This document shows, one piece after another, positions 30,600 through 50,417 of a stretch of DNA of 64,000 nucleotides. Origin of the DNA: Scolanthus callimorphus. Taxonomy: Eukaryota; Cnidaria; Anthozoa; Actiniaria; Edwardsiidae. The number at the start of each line of letters is the position of its first letter. Position 1 is the first letter of the stretch. The notes under the pieces were generated by a model that saw only the letters and a list, made by a program, of their open reading frames with translations, did not search any database and was not told the origin of the DNA. Location: contig CM066924.1 of NCBI GenBank assembly GCA_033964015.1, positions 6,616,251 to 6,680,250 on the forward strand, written 5' to 3'. Made by a program: the position numbers and the translations under genes.

Positions 30600-31990
30600 A
30601 AAATTGTGCACCATGTAGCAACTTTACGGATGCAAAACACATGCCCTCACAGCATAAAGATCGTACACCATGCAACCACTCTTACTGATACAGAACACAT
30701 GCACTCGCAGCATAAAGATCGTACACCATGCAACCACTTTTACTGATACAGAACACGCGCCCTCGCAGCATAAAGATCGTACACCATGCAACCACTCTTA
30801 CTGATACAGAACATGTGCCCTCGCAGCGTAAAGATCGTACACCATGCAACCACTCTTACTGATACAGAACACATGCCCTCGCAGCATAAAGATCGTACAC
30901 CATGCAACCACTCTTACCGATACAAATCATGTGCCCTCACAGCATAAAGATCGTACACCATGCAACCACTCTTACTGATACAGAACACATGCCCTCGCAG
31001 CATAAAGATCGTACACCATGCAACCACTCTTACTGATACAGAACACGCGCCGTCGCAGCATAAAGATCGTACACCATGCAACCACTCTTACTGATACAGA
31101 ACACGGGCCCTCGCAGCATAAAGATCGTACACCATGCAACCACTCTTACTGATACAGAACACATGCGCTCGCAGCATAAAGATCGTATACCATGCAACCA
31201 CTCTTACTGATACAGAACACGTGCCCTCGCAGCATGAAGATCGTACACCATGCAACAACTCTTACTGATACAGAACACGTGCCCTCGCATCATAAAGATC
31301 GTACACCATGCAACCACTCTTACTGATACAGAACACGTGCCCTCGCAGCATAAAGATCGTACACCATGCAACCACTCTTACTGATACAGAATACGGGCCC
31401 TCGCAGCATAAAGATCGTACACCATGCAACCACTCTTACTGATACAGAACACATGCCCTCGCAGCATAAAGATTGTACACCATGCAACCACTCTTACCGA
31501 TACAGAACATGTGCCATCACAGCATAAAGATCGTACACCATGCAACCACTCTTACTGATACAGAACACGTGCCCTCGCAGCATAAAGATCGTACACCATG
31601 CAACCACTCTTACTGATACAGAACATGTGCCCTCGCAGCATAAAGATCGTACACCATGCAACCACTCTTACTGATGCAGAACACACGCCCTCGCAGCATA
31701 AAGATTGTACACCATGCAACCACTCTTACCGATACAGAACATGTGCCCTCACAGCATAAAGATCGTACACCATGCAACCACTCTTACTGATACAGAACAC
31801 ATGCCCTCGCAGCATAAAGATCGTACACCATGCAACCACTCTTACTGATACAGAATACGCGCCCTCGCAGCATAAAGATCGTACACCATGCAACCACTCT
31901 TACTGATACAGAAAACGTGCCCTCGCAGCATAAAGATCGTACACCATGCAACCACTCTTACTGATACAGAACATGTGCTTTCACAGCAGT
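30600..31990. repeat. 58-bp satellite, about 24 copies
   Basis: The unit GCATAAAGATCGTACACC..ACTCTTACTGATACAGAACA recurs every 58 bp (CGTACACCATG at 30662, 30720 and so on). Copies are highly uniform except at a hexamer after GAA (CACATG, CACGTG, CACGCG, CACGGG, CATGTG) and at other CpG positions. No coding potential. Confidence 0.97.
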
Positions 31991-32471
31991 AGCGGAGCCA
32001 ATCAGATTGCAGGATTCATGACAGTATGCAAGTGTGATTCTAGTACTTAAAATTACCACAGCAATAAATCATTTTAGCATTATTCCAGCTAAAATTGTCT
32101 TTCAAATGCCAATAGGAACAATCTACATTAGGAAACATACCAATAGGAAAAAATATGCATTTTAATCAGTTCCAAATTTCAGAAGAAGAAGAGCAATCAA
32201 ATGGTGATTTAGCTAAAATGCATATTAGTGAACTGTAAAAGCAAATTTTACAGAAATCAGACCATCCTTCTTGATCAAAGTTGCTGGTGAATTAACCTTT
32301 ATCACATTAATATGGCTAAAGCCACTTCAACATTCTTATTCAAATTTACAAATTATTATCTTACAAATCCAGCTTAGCTGCCTACGAATAGCAGAAGCAA
32401 GTGAAGGCATGGTGGGGACATGACTAACAAAAAAAATTACATGGTTTTGAAGAATTTTTACAAATAAATTA

Positions 32472-33229
32472 TGTATCAGTCAATTCCAGCGGTGAGCGTG
32501 CCCCCCAGCCCAGGGCAACCCCCAGGATTTCAGTCATTTCTAAAATTAACACTAAAAATTCCCCGTCCCAGGACAGGAAAAGATGCAAAGACAAAAAAAC
32601 GACAAATGCCCCTACCAGAAAAAGCTTCACAACAAAATATTTCCGGTCAGAACTTCAACTCCATTCTCGGTATATAATGTAAATCTTACTTATTCTGTCC
32701 GAGCATTTGTAATTCGTTTTTTAACTGTAATTTAGTTTGTTCTCGTCTCTGAATGAGTTCTCATTTCAACTGAAAGCAAGACAAAATATAAGTAAACAAG
32801 TGAAACAAATCCGTCAGTCTCAAATCGTAATTGAATTTCTTCTTCTACTGAGGTATTAAGTACAATAGTAGACACACCTTCAAAAGTCTCCACTGTTAAA
32901 TTTTTCTTGGCCATTCGCGGTTGTAGATGGCTACAAATTCCTTGTTTGTTGTCTCCAGCATCTCTCAATCTCAAGAGTGGTATATACGGGCCATGCTAGG
33001 CATTTTATTTTGTGTGGATGTTATTTTCTGTAACTGCGACATCCTAACTGCCAATTGATAGTTATAACTGATCAGGGAAGTGAACTGGTGTTGTAGTTCT
33101 GCAAAACTCAATGCGCTAAAGATTGTGAACCAAAATTCCCCACCCCCGGCAAGCAGAATTGTCAAAATTCCCTCCCTCTGGAACACCGTGGTATGGGGGG
33201 CATGGTCACCGCTGGAATTGACTGATACA
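32472..33229. mobile_element. Non-autonomous element with TTA target duplication (PIF/Harbinger-like)
   Basis: TGTATCAGTCAATTCCAGCG at the left mirrors CGCTGGAATTGACTGATACA at the right, and pairing extends to GCCCCCC/GGGGGGC. TTA flanks both ends. The interior contains two overlapping-strand open frames (about 80-91 aa, minus) without a transposase motif. They may be captured sequence or chance. Confidence 0.8.
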
Positions 33230-33322
33230 TTATATCTGGAAATCACCTCACCTATCCTCTTCGCCTTCTGTTATGCATAAGGCCATACATCCATATATCT
33301 AGAAATAAGATGAAAAGGAATA

Positions 33323-33875
33323 CAGTCGAAGCTCTCGTAAGCGACCACCTCGGGAACTGAAAATTGCGGTCGTTAACGGAGCTGGTCGCTTACGAGAATG
33401 GCTCTCGTAAGCGACCACCAAGCGGCTTCCTACTTGAACAATAGGTGTTGGTCGCTTACGAGAGCTTAGTACAATAAATCTAGAAAATATCATGTGATAC
33501 TAATGTTTAAAATAGTTTGATTTATTTCCCGACATTAATTAAGAATAGATAACCGCAAATATGTACATAAAAAATATGTAGAAAATAGTATTTCACTGGT
33601 GCAGCTTGTATCAGTTTAGATATTTATGAGGTGATGACTGATGTTTTAAAGACAAAAAGTACTGTGGTCGCTTACGAGAGCTTAAAAACAATAGAAAATC
33701 TCTGTTGGTGATTTGAAATTGTGGTCACTAACGGAGCTGGTCGCATCGATAAGGCGGTCGCTTACGAGAGCTTAAAATAACAGCGTTTATGTGACATTTC
33801 AAACGGGGTTTCGGGAAAATGGTCGTTATGGGAGCTGGTCGCTTACGAGAGCGGTCGCACAGAGAGCTTCGACTG
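33323..33875. mobile_element. Inverted-repeat element rich in GGTCGCTTACGAGAGC motifs, TA target
   Basis: CAGTCGAAGCTCTCGTAAGC mirrors the right end (GGTCGCTTACGAGAGC, then GCTTCGACTG), each flanked by TA. TGGTCGCTTACGAGAGCTT-like motifs recur at least six times in both orientations (33397, 33450, 33665, 33757, 33835), far more than TIRs alone need. Confidence 0.8.
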
Positions 33876-34214
33876 TAAGTGAAAAGCATGAGAAAGAGGG
33901 AAGAAGTTGGACAAAGAGTCTACTTGGGTATTTTTTTAGCAAATCACATAGAGTATAAAGATGCAAATAGGTGTCGTGTTCAAAATTAAAGGATCCTCCT
34001 CACCCTGCTTATAGTGCATTGCTTTGTTTTTGTTTACATGATTAAATACATCACAAACTGGATGATTTAATACTCAGTATCAAATTCAGCATACCGGTAC
34101 TGTATCCTTGAAAATCAGAAAACGTTAGTGAAGATTGTTGGAATACTGCCCAAGATGTGATGTTTTTAACTTGATAATTTTTGCAGTAAAATGTAATTAT
34201 GGTTGGGCAGAGCA
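33876..34214. other. No gene recognised between two inverted-repeat elements
   Basis: AT-rich, stop-rich frames in all six readings. Confidence 0.4.
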
Positions 34215-34216
34215 AT

Positions 34217-34905
34217 TATTTAGCAATTAGTCACTGAAGGCGACATGATTATCAGCGATTATTATTCAGCACATCAATGCACTGCCAAAATATGGTCATT
34301 GGAACGCCAATAGCTGTCTTCTGTACATGACAGCTATTTAACCATTATCCTGCGAGATTGCGCAGAATATCGTCTGATACTTAGCCGACGAGGGACGAAG
34401 TCCCGAGTTGGCTAAAATCAGAGGATATTCTGCAAAATCGAGCAGGATAATGGTTTTATTATTCAGCACATCGATAGCACAAAAAACCCCGAAAAACATG
34501 ACTTTTGTGTATTATTTACGAGCTCAAAACATCATATTTCCCTCAGAGACGGATATCGCAGGATAGCTGTCATGTACAGAAGACAGCTATTGGCGTTCCA
34601 ATGACCATATTTGGGCAGTGCATCGATGTGCTGAATAATAACCTGCGATATCCGTCTCTGAGGGAAACATGATGTTTTGAGCTTTTCGGGGGGTTTTGTG
34701 CTATTGATGTGCTGAATAATAAAACCATTATCCTGCTCGATTTTGCAGAATATCATCTGATTTTAGCCAACTTGGGACATCAATCAGCTACCGGTAAGTA
34801 TCAGATGATATTCTGCGCAATCTTGCAGGATAATGGTTAAATAGTCACCAAGATGAAGTCAAGGACTATTTGCTGATAATCACGGAGCCTGAGGCGACTA
34901 ATTGT
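34217..34905. mobile_element. Nested inverted-repeat element
   Basis: Outer arms AGCAATTAGTCACTGAAGGC and GCCTGAGGCGACTAATTG pair. Inner blocks pair repeatedly: TTAACCATTATCCTGC with GCAGGATAATGGTTAA, and ACAGCTATTGGCGTTCC with GGAACGCCAATAGCTGT. The block TTATTATTCAGCACATCGAT occurs in several orientations. It ends in ATTGTTTTAGTAT, like the hairpins at 49.7-50.0 kb. Confidence 0.75.
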
Positions 34906-35180
34906 TTTAGTATAATTGTTCAAGTGATTCATAAAGGTTTTTGGACAGAAAATGTTTTTTGTTGGACTTTGTCATGATCATAACAACTTGTGTGTGCACT
35001 CCCAATCCTTTCAATGTTATAATCACCTGTAGGTGATTTATAGCGAGAGAAAAGGAACCTCTTGTCCAATCAGCGTGCACAGATTTTGTAATCACTTGAG
35101 TAATTACACTAACAGTAATTATTCTCATGTAATCTTGCATGTCACCTGTCTTCAAGGCCCCAAAAATATATTTACAAAAA

Positions 35181-35244
35181 GAAATTTGTAACAAACCAGG
35201 CTCAAAAATATATTATTTACAAAAAGAAATTTGTAACAAACCTC
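35181..35244. repeat. Short direct duplication
   Basis: TTTACAAAAAGAAATTTGTA occurs twice, about 46 bp apart, each followed by ACAAACC. Confidence 0.8.
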
Positions 35245-35960
35245 TTAGCAGGGCCTCGGACCAAAGGCATCTTTCCTCCCCTCCATGGTCAACAAATTTA
35301 CTGCCTCAGTGATCTCTTGTAGCTCTATTTGCAGCAGATTCTGGCCTGTTGAGTTAATCAGACTGATTTATTATCATTCACCTGACAGGAATATTACTTG
35401 AACAACTCCTGCTTTCTCGACATGTTGATGAGAATCAACATGAGGTCTTAGTTTATTACACTTCAAAATAGCTAGTGAATAAGTAAAAAGCTGAGGATAT
35501 TTTAGATGACCTGTAGCCAAGAATAGCTGTGGTACAGTAAGAGCAACGCCTTGCATAAATGACAGGAAAACTAACCAGAAAATCTTTTCGAGTTGGCTTT
35601 ATTTGATATAGGCGCAGATAAATCTTACATCGAGACAAATCCGAGATTTTCGAACTGTGTAGCTCGGACTAGATGTGCTCTTACCTGGTTTCTTTTTTAG
35701 ATTCAATCCATACTTTGCACTCTCAAGTTGAACTTTAAGTCTTCATATAACACTAGGAAAGCTTCATTTCGGTTTATACAGCGCTAGAACTGCACAAGAT
35801 GCGGCTAACAACAACGATTCTGTCCTCGTGTATGGAAATAACGAAGTTTCCCGCCGACGCTCAGGGCGCATGCGTACTGGAGATACCGCTGAATCCTAAG
35901 ATTTCCCAGTAGGCCTTGCGATTTGGCTTGACTTTCGTAACTTCTTCACACAATAACGTA
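35245..35960. other. No gene recognised
   Basis: Two 60-aa minus frames overlap at 35374-35638 without recognisable motifs. Confidence 0.4.
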
Positions 35961-35962
35961 AC

Positions 35963-36152
35963 ATACCTGTCAACCCAACTTCGTCAAAAATCTTGAGATT
36001 CTCCCTCATGTGGCAAGTAAATAGAGAAAATGTATGAAAAATTCAATGCGGGTAATATACAGTAAATGTATGAAAATTTTCGCAAACATCATGCGGGTGA
36101 CAGGCTTCAAAATCTTGTGACACCCGCCTAATGCGGGTGAGTTGACAGCTAT
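35963..36152. mobile_element. MITE, ATACCTGTCAAC family
   Basis: ATACCTGTCAACCC mirrors GAGTTGACAGCTAT. Internal direct motifs AATGCGGGT and ATGTATGAAAA. Similar termini to 22909-23148; no clear 8-bp duplication. Confidence 0.6.
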
Positions 36153-36284
36153 GCAGCAACTCACTGCACAGTATGCGTGGTTTATAAACTTGTATCGAAC
36201 AGCACTTTCTTCGGAATATTCAACACGAAAAGTAGATTTTTAACAATCCTCTTTGGTTTCATCATTCGTTAATTTATTCGTTAA

Positions 36285-37690
36285 AAATCTCGTTAATTTT
36301 ACTATGGCTCGCGAAAGTGTGCAAAGGTGTAGCTAAAATCTCTCCAGACTAGCCATTGGGAATACGGGGCAAATTTCATTATCCACAAGCCCACGCGAAT
36401 GCATTCAAAACTTTCTTTAATTTTACTATGGCTCACGAAATGCATGTGCAAAGGTGTAGTTAAAATCTCTCCTGACTAGCCATTGGGAATATGGTGCGAA
36501 TTTCATTATTCGCAAGCAGATGCGAATGCTATTCAAAATTCTCGTTAATTTCACTATGGGTAGCCAAAGTGAGCAAAGGTGTGAATAAAATCTCTCCTGA
36601 CTGGCCATTGGGAATATGGTGCGATATTCATTATTCGCAAGCCCATGCAAATGCTATTCAAAAACTCTCTTTGATTTTACTATGGGTTGCAAAGGTGTAG
36701 TGAAAATCTCTCCTGACATGTCCTGACTAGCCATTGGAAATGTAGTGCACATTTCATTATCCACAAGCCCATGCGAATGTTATTTAAAACTCTTGTTAAT
36801 TTTACTATGGGTCGCGAAGAGTGCAAAGGTGTAATGAAAATCCTCCTGACTAGGCATTGAAAATGTTGTGCACATTTCATTATCCACAAGCCCGTGCAAA
36901 TGTTATTTAAAACTCTTGTTAATTTTACTATGGGTCGCAAAAGTGTGCAAAAGTGTAGTGAAAATCTCTCCTGACTAGCCATTGGGAATGCTATGCAAAT
37001 TTCATTATTCGTAAGCTCATGCGAATGCTATTCAAAACTCTCGTTAATTTTACTATGGCTCGCGAAAATGTGCAAGGGTGTGGTTAAAATCTCTCCTGAC
37101 TAGCCATTGGGAATATGGTGCAAATTTCATTTTCGCAAGCTCATGCGAATGTTATTTAAAGAACTCTCGTTAATTTCACTATTGGTCGCGAAAGTGTGCA
37201 AAGGTGTGGTTAAAATCTCTCCTGACTAGCCATTGGGAATATGGTGCAAATTTCATTTTAGCAAGCTCATGCGAATGTTATTTAAAACTCTCGTTAATTT
37301 CACTATTGGTCGCGAAAGTGTGCAAAGGTGTGGTTAAAATCTCTCCTGACTAGCCATTGGGAATATGGTGCAAATTTCATTTTAGCAAGCTCATGCGAAT
37401 GTTATTTAAAACTCTCGTTAATTTCACTATGGGTCGCGAAAATGTGCAAAGGTGTAGTGAAAATCTTTTCTGACTAGCCATTGGGAATGCGATGCAAATT
37501 TCATTATTCGCAAACTCATGCAAATGCTATTCAAAACTCTCATTGATTTCACTATGCCGTAGTGAAAGTGTGCAAGGGTGTGGTTAAAATCTCTCCTGAC
37601 TGGCCATTGGGAATATGCTGCAAATTTGTTATTCTCAAGCCTATGCGAATGTTACTCAAAACTCTCAAAGTTTCGATATACAGTGTGCAG
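36285..37690. repeat. Tandem repeat of about 120-127 bp, about 11 copies
   Basis: Landmarks ATTTTACTATGG(C/G)TCGCG, AAAATCTCTCCTGACTAGCC and AAATTTCATTATTCGCAAGC recur at 36298, 36421, 36549, 36676 and onward to 37550. Units 37140-37420 are the most alike, pointing to recent local duplication there. Frames across it are shadows. Confidence 0.93.
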
Positions 37691-37911
37691 AAATTGCAAA
37701 AACGTTGCGAAAATGTAAAATCGCCATCCCTTGAGAAAGTGGCATGAATTTGTGTGTTTGCTATTATTTTGCATGCCTTTTGCTTGGTCGGTGGATTTCA
37801 AATATTGCACTTGTTAAAGGCATGGCTAGCAAAAGTAACGTAAATATAGTGAACCAATTTCGCACAGCTTTTGCTTGCCCTAGTGATGCATTGTGAATAT
37901 GAAATTTCGTG

Positions 37912-39115
37912 CAGTGTCTGTAGAGTGAGTAACCCATTATACAACACGTCTACCCTCCTCCCGTGAGGACCACTCCTCCTGTCAGGCGGACCCGTCTGTG
38001 GAGAGAGTAACCAATTATACAACACGTCTACCCTCCCCCCGTGAGGACCACTCCCTCTTGTCAGGCGGACCCGGTCTGTAGAGTGAGCAATCCATTATAC
38101 AACACGTCTACCCTCCCCCCGTGAGGACCACTCCCTCTTGTCAGGCGGACCCGGTCTGTAGAGTGAGCAATCCATTATACAACACGTCTACCCTCCCCCC
38201 GTGAGGACCACTCCCTCCTGTCAGGCGGACCCTGTCTGTAGAGAGATTAACCCATTATACAACAAGTCTACCCTCCCCCGTGAGGACCACTCCCTCCTGT
38301 CAGGCGGACCCGGTCTTTAGAGAGATTAACCCATTATACAACACGTCTACCCTCCCCCCGTGAGGACCACTCCCTCCTGTCAGGCGGACCCGGTCTGTAG
38401 AGTGAGCAATCCATTGTACAACACGTCTACCCTCCCCCCGTGAGGACCACTCCCTCCTGTCAGGCGGACCCGGTCTGTAGAGAGAGCAATCCATTATGCA
38501 ACACGTCTACCCTCCCCTCGTGAGGACCACTCCCTCCTGTCAGGCGGACCCGGTCTGTAGAGAGATTAACCCATTATACAACACGTCTACCCTTCCCCCG
38601 TGAGGACCACTCCCTCCTGTCAGGCGGACCCTGTCTGTAGAGAGATTAACCCATTATACAACACGTCTACCCTCCCCCGTGAGGACCACTCCCTCCTGTC
38701 AGGCGGACCCGGTCTTTGGAGAGATTAACCCATTATACAACACGTCTACCCTCCCCCGTGAGGACCACTCCCTCCTGTCAGGCGGACCCGGTCTGTAGAG
38801 TGAGCAATCCATTGTACAACACGTCTACCCTCCCCCCGTGAGGACCACTCCCTCCTGTCAGGCGGACCCGGTCTGTAGAGAGAGCAATCCATTATGCAAC
38901 ACGTCTACCCTCCCCTCGTGAGGACCACTCCCTCCTGTCAGGTGGACCCGGTCTGTAGAGAGATTAAGCCATTATACAACAAGTCTACCCTCCCCTCGTG
39001 AGGACCACTCCCTCTTGTCAGGCGGACCCGGTCTGTAGAGAGAGTAACCTATTATACAACACGTCTACCCTCCCCCCCCCCCCCCCCCCCCCCCGTGAGG
39101 ACCACTCCCTCCGGT
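37912..39115 (-). repeat. SRCR-exon-derived minisatellite, array 2 (about 15 units)
   Basis: Same unit as at 28.1-28.5 kb: on the minus strand an acceptor-like CTCTCTACAG followed by about 60 nt coding [20 protein letters not shown]. The rest of the exon (WGTICDDEW) is absent at both ends of this array. Period about 78 bp. A C homopolymer (about 39073-39094) interrupts the last unit, which ends at 39115 against unrelated sequence. Confidence 0.93.
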
Positions 39116-40355
39116 TGTTGTTGTTGTCATTATCTGGAGCTATAAGAGGGGGCTAAGAGGGTTAACGGAGTGTGCCCCACCCCTACCCCCTTGTCATCGT
39201 TTCTCGACCCCTTCTGCTACAGACGGTGAGACCATAGCGGGGGGGGGGGGGGGGGGGAGCATGGGTTTTTATAAAGGGGGGTGTGCGTTTCTGGTTTGAA
39301 GAGCAAATGACTTAATTGCCCTTTAAAAAGGGGGTTGCGTTCGGACCAAACGCACTTCCCCTGGCACTGAATAGGAAAGGCTGCCACTTACCTATCTGTG
39401 ATTTCACGTTTTCTAAAAAGTAAACAAATGATATGTGTTCAAATAGCCTTATACGTATAAAATATGATTAAAATTATATACAACGAAAGTTATAGGACTA
39501 TTGAAACGTTGCATTTCAGGCAAATTTTCTTGGATGTTCTACATCACCAAAATACATTCCAAAATGGCCGACTGGCCCTTGGTGTCTTGTTCTCGTGGAA
39601 TTATTCTTTCTTTTATATTCACTCAAGCTCAAAAGACAAAAGTTAATTTCATGAGAGTGAGGCAACAAGGGCCATTGGAATAAAAAGTTTAAGTGGAAAT
39701 AAAATAAGGTGTATGGGCAGGGGGGGGGGGGGGGCTTCAGTCCCCCACTTTGCAGCATATTTCATGCTTTCTGTAAACTCAGCCCTCCCCCATGTTGCCT
39801 GGATCCGTCCCTATCTTGAGGTATCGGGTTCGATTCCTGCTTGATTCCCGTTTGGAGCCTAAAGGAGGGGGGTGTAGGGGTTCGCGGTACTACGATATTT
39901 AAACAAATTTGCCTCGGTATTTCGCCTAAAACTGCTAAAAAGAAGCGATATTTCGGTATTCTAACTCCGCTCGGTATGCGGGATTTCACTTTAAAACACG
40001 CGCGATTTCGGGAAAACAAATCTAAAATGACGATAATTCGGTAATCTTTTTCTGCGGTGACCGGTGTTTCACCGACATGAGAGTTACAATTTCTTTTTGG
40101 TCGTGTCGAAGTTATACCATGTCAAACATTCTGTGTTTGGCTTCCTGAACCAGTTCATTTGCACGGCCATGATTAGTATATTGTGGCGCGGATTCTGGGC
40201 ACGATATCGCGCTATTTGCGAATTTTTGACCCGATATTACGGTATTTGCGTTTTTGGACACGATATTAGGGTATTCGGGGGTCCCCTACGCCCCCTCCTA
40301 AAGTGTTTTAGGCACTCTGTGTTTGCAACCACTTACATTGCATGATGTTTCACTA
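39116..40355. other. No gene recognised; homopolymer-rich
   Basis: G runs at 39239-39257 and 39721-39734. GGGTTCGATTCC at 39829 resembles a tRNA B box, but no tRNA fold was found. From 39890 to 40290 several CGATATT(T/A)CGGTATT-like motifs recur irregularly. Confidence 0.4.
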
Positions 40356-40540
40356 GAGCAGATTTCGTATGACTGTGAAAAGTGCCCTGTACGGCGCGGT
40401 ACTGTCGCGGTGGCGGTACGGAACCTGGCCTGCTGTAAATGGAATGAAATCACCAATGAAACCGCGTAGTCGCGGTACGGTCACGGTCGCGGCGCGGAAC
40501 AATTTTGTCACAGTACTTTTCATAGTCATACGATCTGCTC
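40356..40540. mobile_element. MITE with TA target duplication
   Basis: GAGCAGATTTCGTATGACTG mirrors GTCATACGATCTGCTC, flanked by TA on both sides. Inner CGGTACGG / CCGTACCGC-like motifs are repeated. Confidence 0.85.
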
Positions 40541-41520
40541 TATGCTGAACATGGGGCTGAACACCACATATAGCATAACGCACAACACGATGCGAAAAAA
40601 TAAAACACTTCCACGCAAAACTTTACTTGCTACGCGGGAACTATTATTAGTTTGATCTGTTTTCAAAGCGTCCAATTCAATTTTATAAGTTTAGTAGCTC
40701 TCGACATAACAATTTAACGAAAAAGGTCACCGGATTTTCTTACCTGGAAAGACAGACACAAACGCGAACATTAGAACCAGAATTTGCCACTGGGCAATTG
40801 TTGGTTTAAAATTGCAACAACAGCCATATCTCCACAAATAGTGTCGAATCACACAGCACAGGCTGTGGGACCCAAAACACTACACTGTCGACTGGCGTAT
40901 CGACGGAAGCAGAATCGCTTGGACCCTAAATTCAGCAACGTAACAGAATGACATGCTGAGAAATGTTTAGCTTCAGCGTGAATCGCCTGTCTGTTCTGTT
41001 GCTAACCAACGGCTGTAGGGATAGCCACGTATACAGTACGTCAGCTCTGGCCGTATCAGAGACCACCACTGCCACTTGAGTGACATCTACTTCCGTGTCG
41101 GCGATTTCCCAGAATTCTATCACCGTCAATATTTCTCGACGGATTTCTAGTTGGTTGCTACAAAACAGACTAATTTCTTAGCACAAAGATTAGCTTAATA
41201 TCAAATATACTTTGTTCTAGATTTTGCTAAGTGTGACCCGCAGTGGTCATTTTGGGTTACTTTAGTGTACTGCATGTTTTCGGCATATCAGTTTTTTGCC
41301 GATTTTACTGCGGACATTTGCCCTTTTTATGTCATAGAATTTTTAAACTTGCCTTATAGATTTTTTCTAAAATATGTTATTGCACGTAATTTATACTAGG
41401 AAAGACAAAGTAGTAATTATTAATTAAAGTTGTAAATGAATTATTTCAATTCCAGACCTAAATAAATGTGTTACGCTGGTCAGCGGTGTCGCACCTCCAA
41501 GCGCGCGTGGTATGACGGGA
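40541..41520. other. Upstream region of RPS17; no other gene recognised
   Basis: Stop-rich in all frames. The promoter of RPS17 should lie in the last few hundred bases. No TATA box stands out, as is usual for ribosomal protein genes. Confidence 0.4.
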
Positions 41521-41548
41521 TTGTCCTCTCTACTCGTCGGTATTCAAA
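41520..41548 (+). promoter_or_regulatory. Probable RPS17 transcription start with pyrimidine tract (5'TOP-like)
   Basis: The pyrimidine-rich TTGTCCTCTCTACTC lies 15-29 bases before the ATG, as expected for a 5' terminal oligopyrimidine tract controlling ribosomal protein translation. The exact start is inferred. Confidence 0.45.
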
Positions 41549-49546
<7,998 letters not shown>

Positions 49547-49578
49547 AAGGACAACACCTGTATCTAGAAAATAGCAGA

Positions 49579-49584
49579 AATAAA
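49579..49584 (+). terminator. RPS17 polyadenylation signal
   Basis: AATAAA 33 bp after the stop codon. Confidence 0.8.
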
Positions 49585-49688
49585 TGCACTCTTAAGTAAC
49601 ATCTCCTGTTTGGTTTGATGGTTTCTGATTTAGAGTACTGCTGAAGTTACCCTACTAGCAGAGGCCTCTTTTCAGCCCAGCAATATTT

Positions 49689-49771
49689 AACAACTATCCC
49701 CCGAAGGGGAGGTGAATAGCGGTGGATATATACCGAGAAGCGAAGTGTCGAAGTATATATCCACCGCTAGG

Positions 49772-49797
<26 letters not shown>
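49689..49797. repeat. Hairpin element
   Basis: AACAACTATCCCC mirrors GGGGATAGTTGTT. Inside, AGCGGTGGATATATAC mirrors GTATATATCCACCGCT. Ends in GTTTTAGTATA like neighbouring elements. Confidence 0.8.
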
Positions 49798-49798
<1 letters not shown>

Positions 49799-49804
<6 letters not shown>

Positions 49805-50215
49805 ATACCAAATCAGTAGAATAAAATACGGCGATTAAAACGTTCAAACGCAATATCGCACGCCAAACCAGCCGCCAATTTGAGAGTTTTCTCAAAACAG
49901 TAATAGTTAACAATTATTTCTCGAGCCCGAATGGGCTATTGACTCAGAGGCCATTCGGGCTCGAGGAATAATTGTTTTAGTCAAATCACACTAGTAGGTC
50001 AATTTGTATTGCCAAAAAATGTTTTTGTTCAGGTCATTTGCCATTTTCTGGTTTTCAAATCCGACACTTTTCGCTACTACTAGTAGCTCAACCAATCAGA
50101 ATGCAGCATTGATAATAGACCACTAGTGTGATTTGACTAATGCTGGATATCTACTAGTTGAGGAACCAATCAGATCGCGCGGAAATGAATTCACTGATTT
50201 GGTATATACTAATAA
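49799..50215. mobile_element. Nested inverted-repeat element
   Basis: Outer pair AGTATATACCAAATCAGT (49799) and CTGATTTGGTATATACT (50195). Inner pair TTAGTCAAATCACACTAGTA and TAGTGTGATTTGACTAA. A separate hairpin TCGAGCCCGAATGG / CCATTCGGGCTCGA lies at 49921-49977. The three levels suggest successive insertion of related elements into each other. Confidence 0.75.
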
Positions 50216-50417
50216 GCAATATTGGATGAGGTCTTTAGTGATATCCGAATAAACAATGTTGAGACATTGTTTATTCCAGATATCACAAAAAACGAATTCA
50301 ATAATTTTTTAATATATAGATTAGCCACTGGCTAAAAGCGGAGCTCCCGGTTACGTATTTTTCTGTGTTAATGAGACATGTGTTAATGCCATTGTACATA
50401 GATAGCCTGCCACTGCA

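Noticed and set aside
30600..31990. CRISPR-like regular array
   Set aside because: There are no unique spacers; whole 58-bp units are repeated. The window is eukaryotic.
32732..33246. Minus frames inside the TTA-flanked element as a transposase
   Set aside because: No DDE or helix-turn-helix signature could be seen; too short for a Harbinger transposase.
37798..38494. Minus frames containing [21 protein letters not shown] as genes
   Set aside because: They are array 2 of the amplified half-exon, without the rest of an SRCR domain; better described as a repeat.
39800..39870. tRNA gene suggested by GGGTTCGATTCC
   Set aside because: No A box at the right distance and no acceptor or anticodon stems could be drawn.
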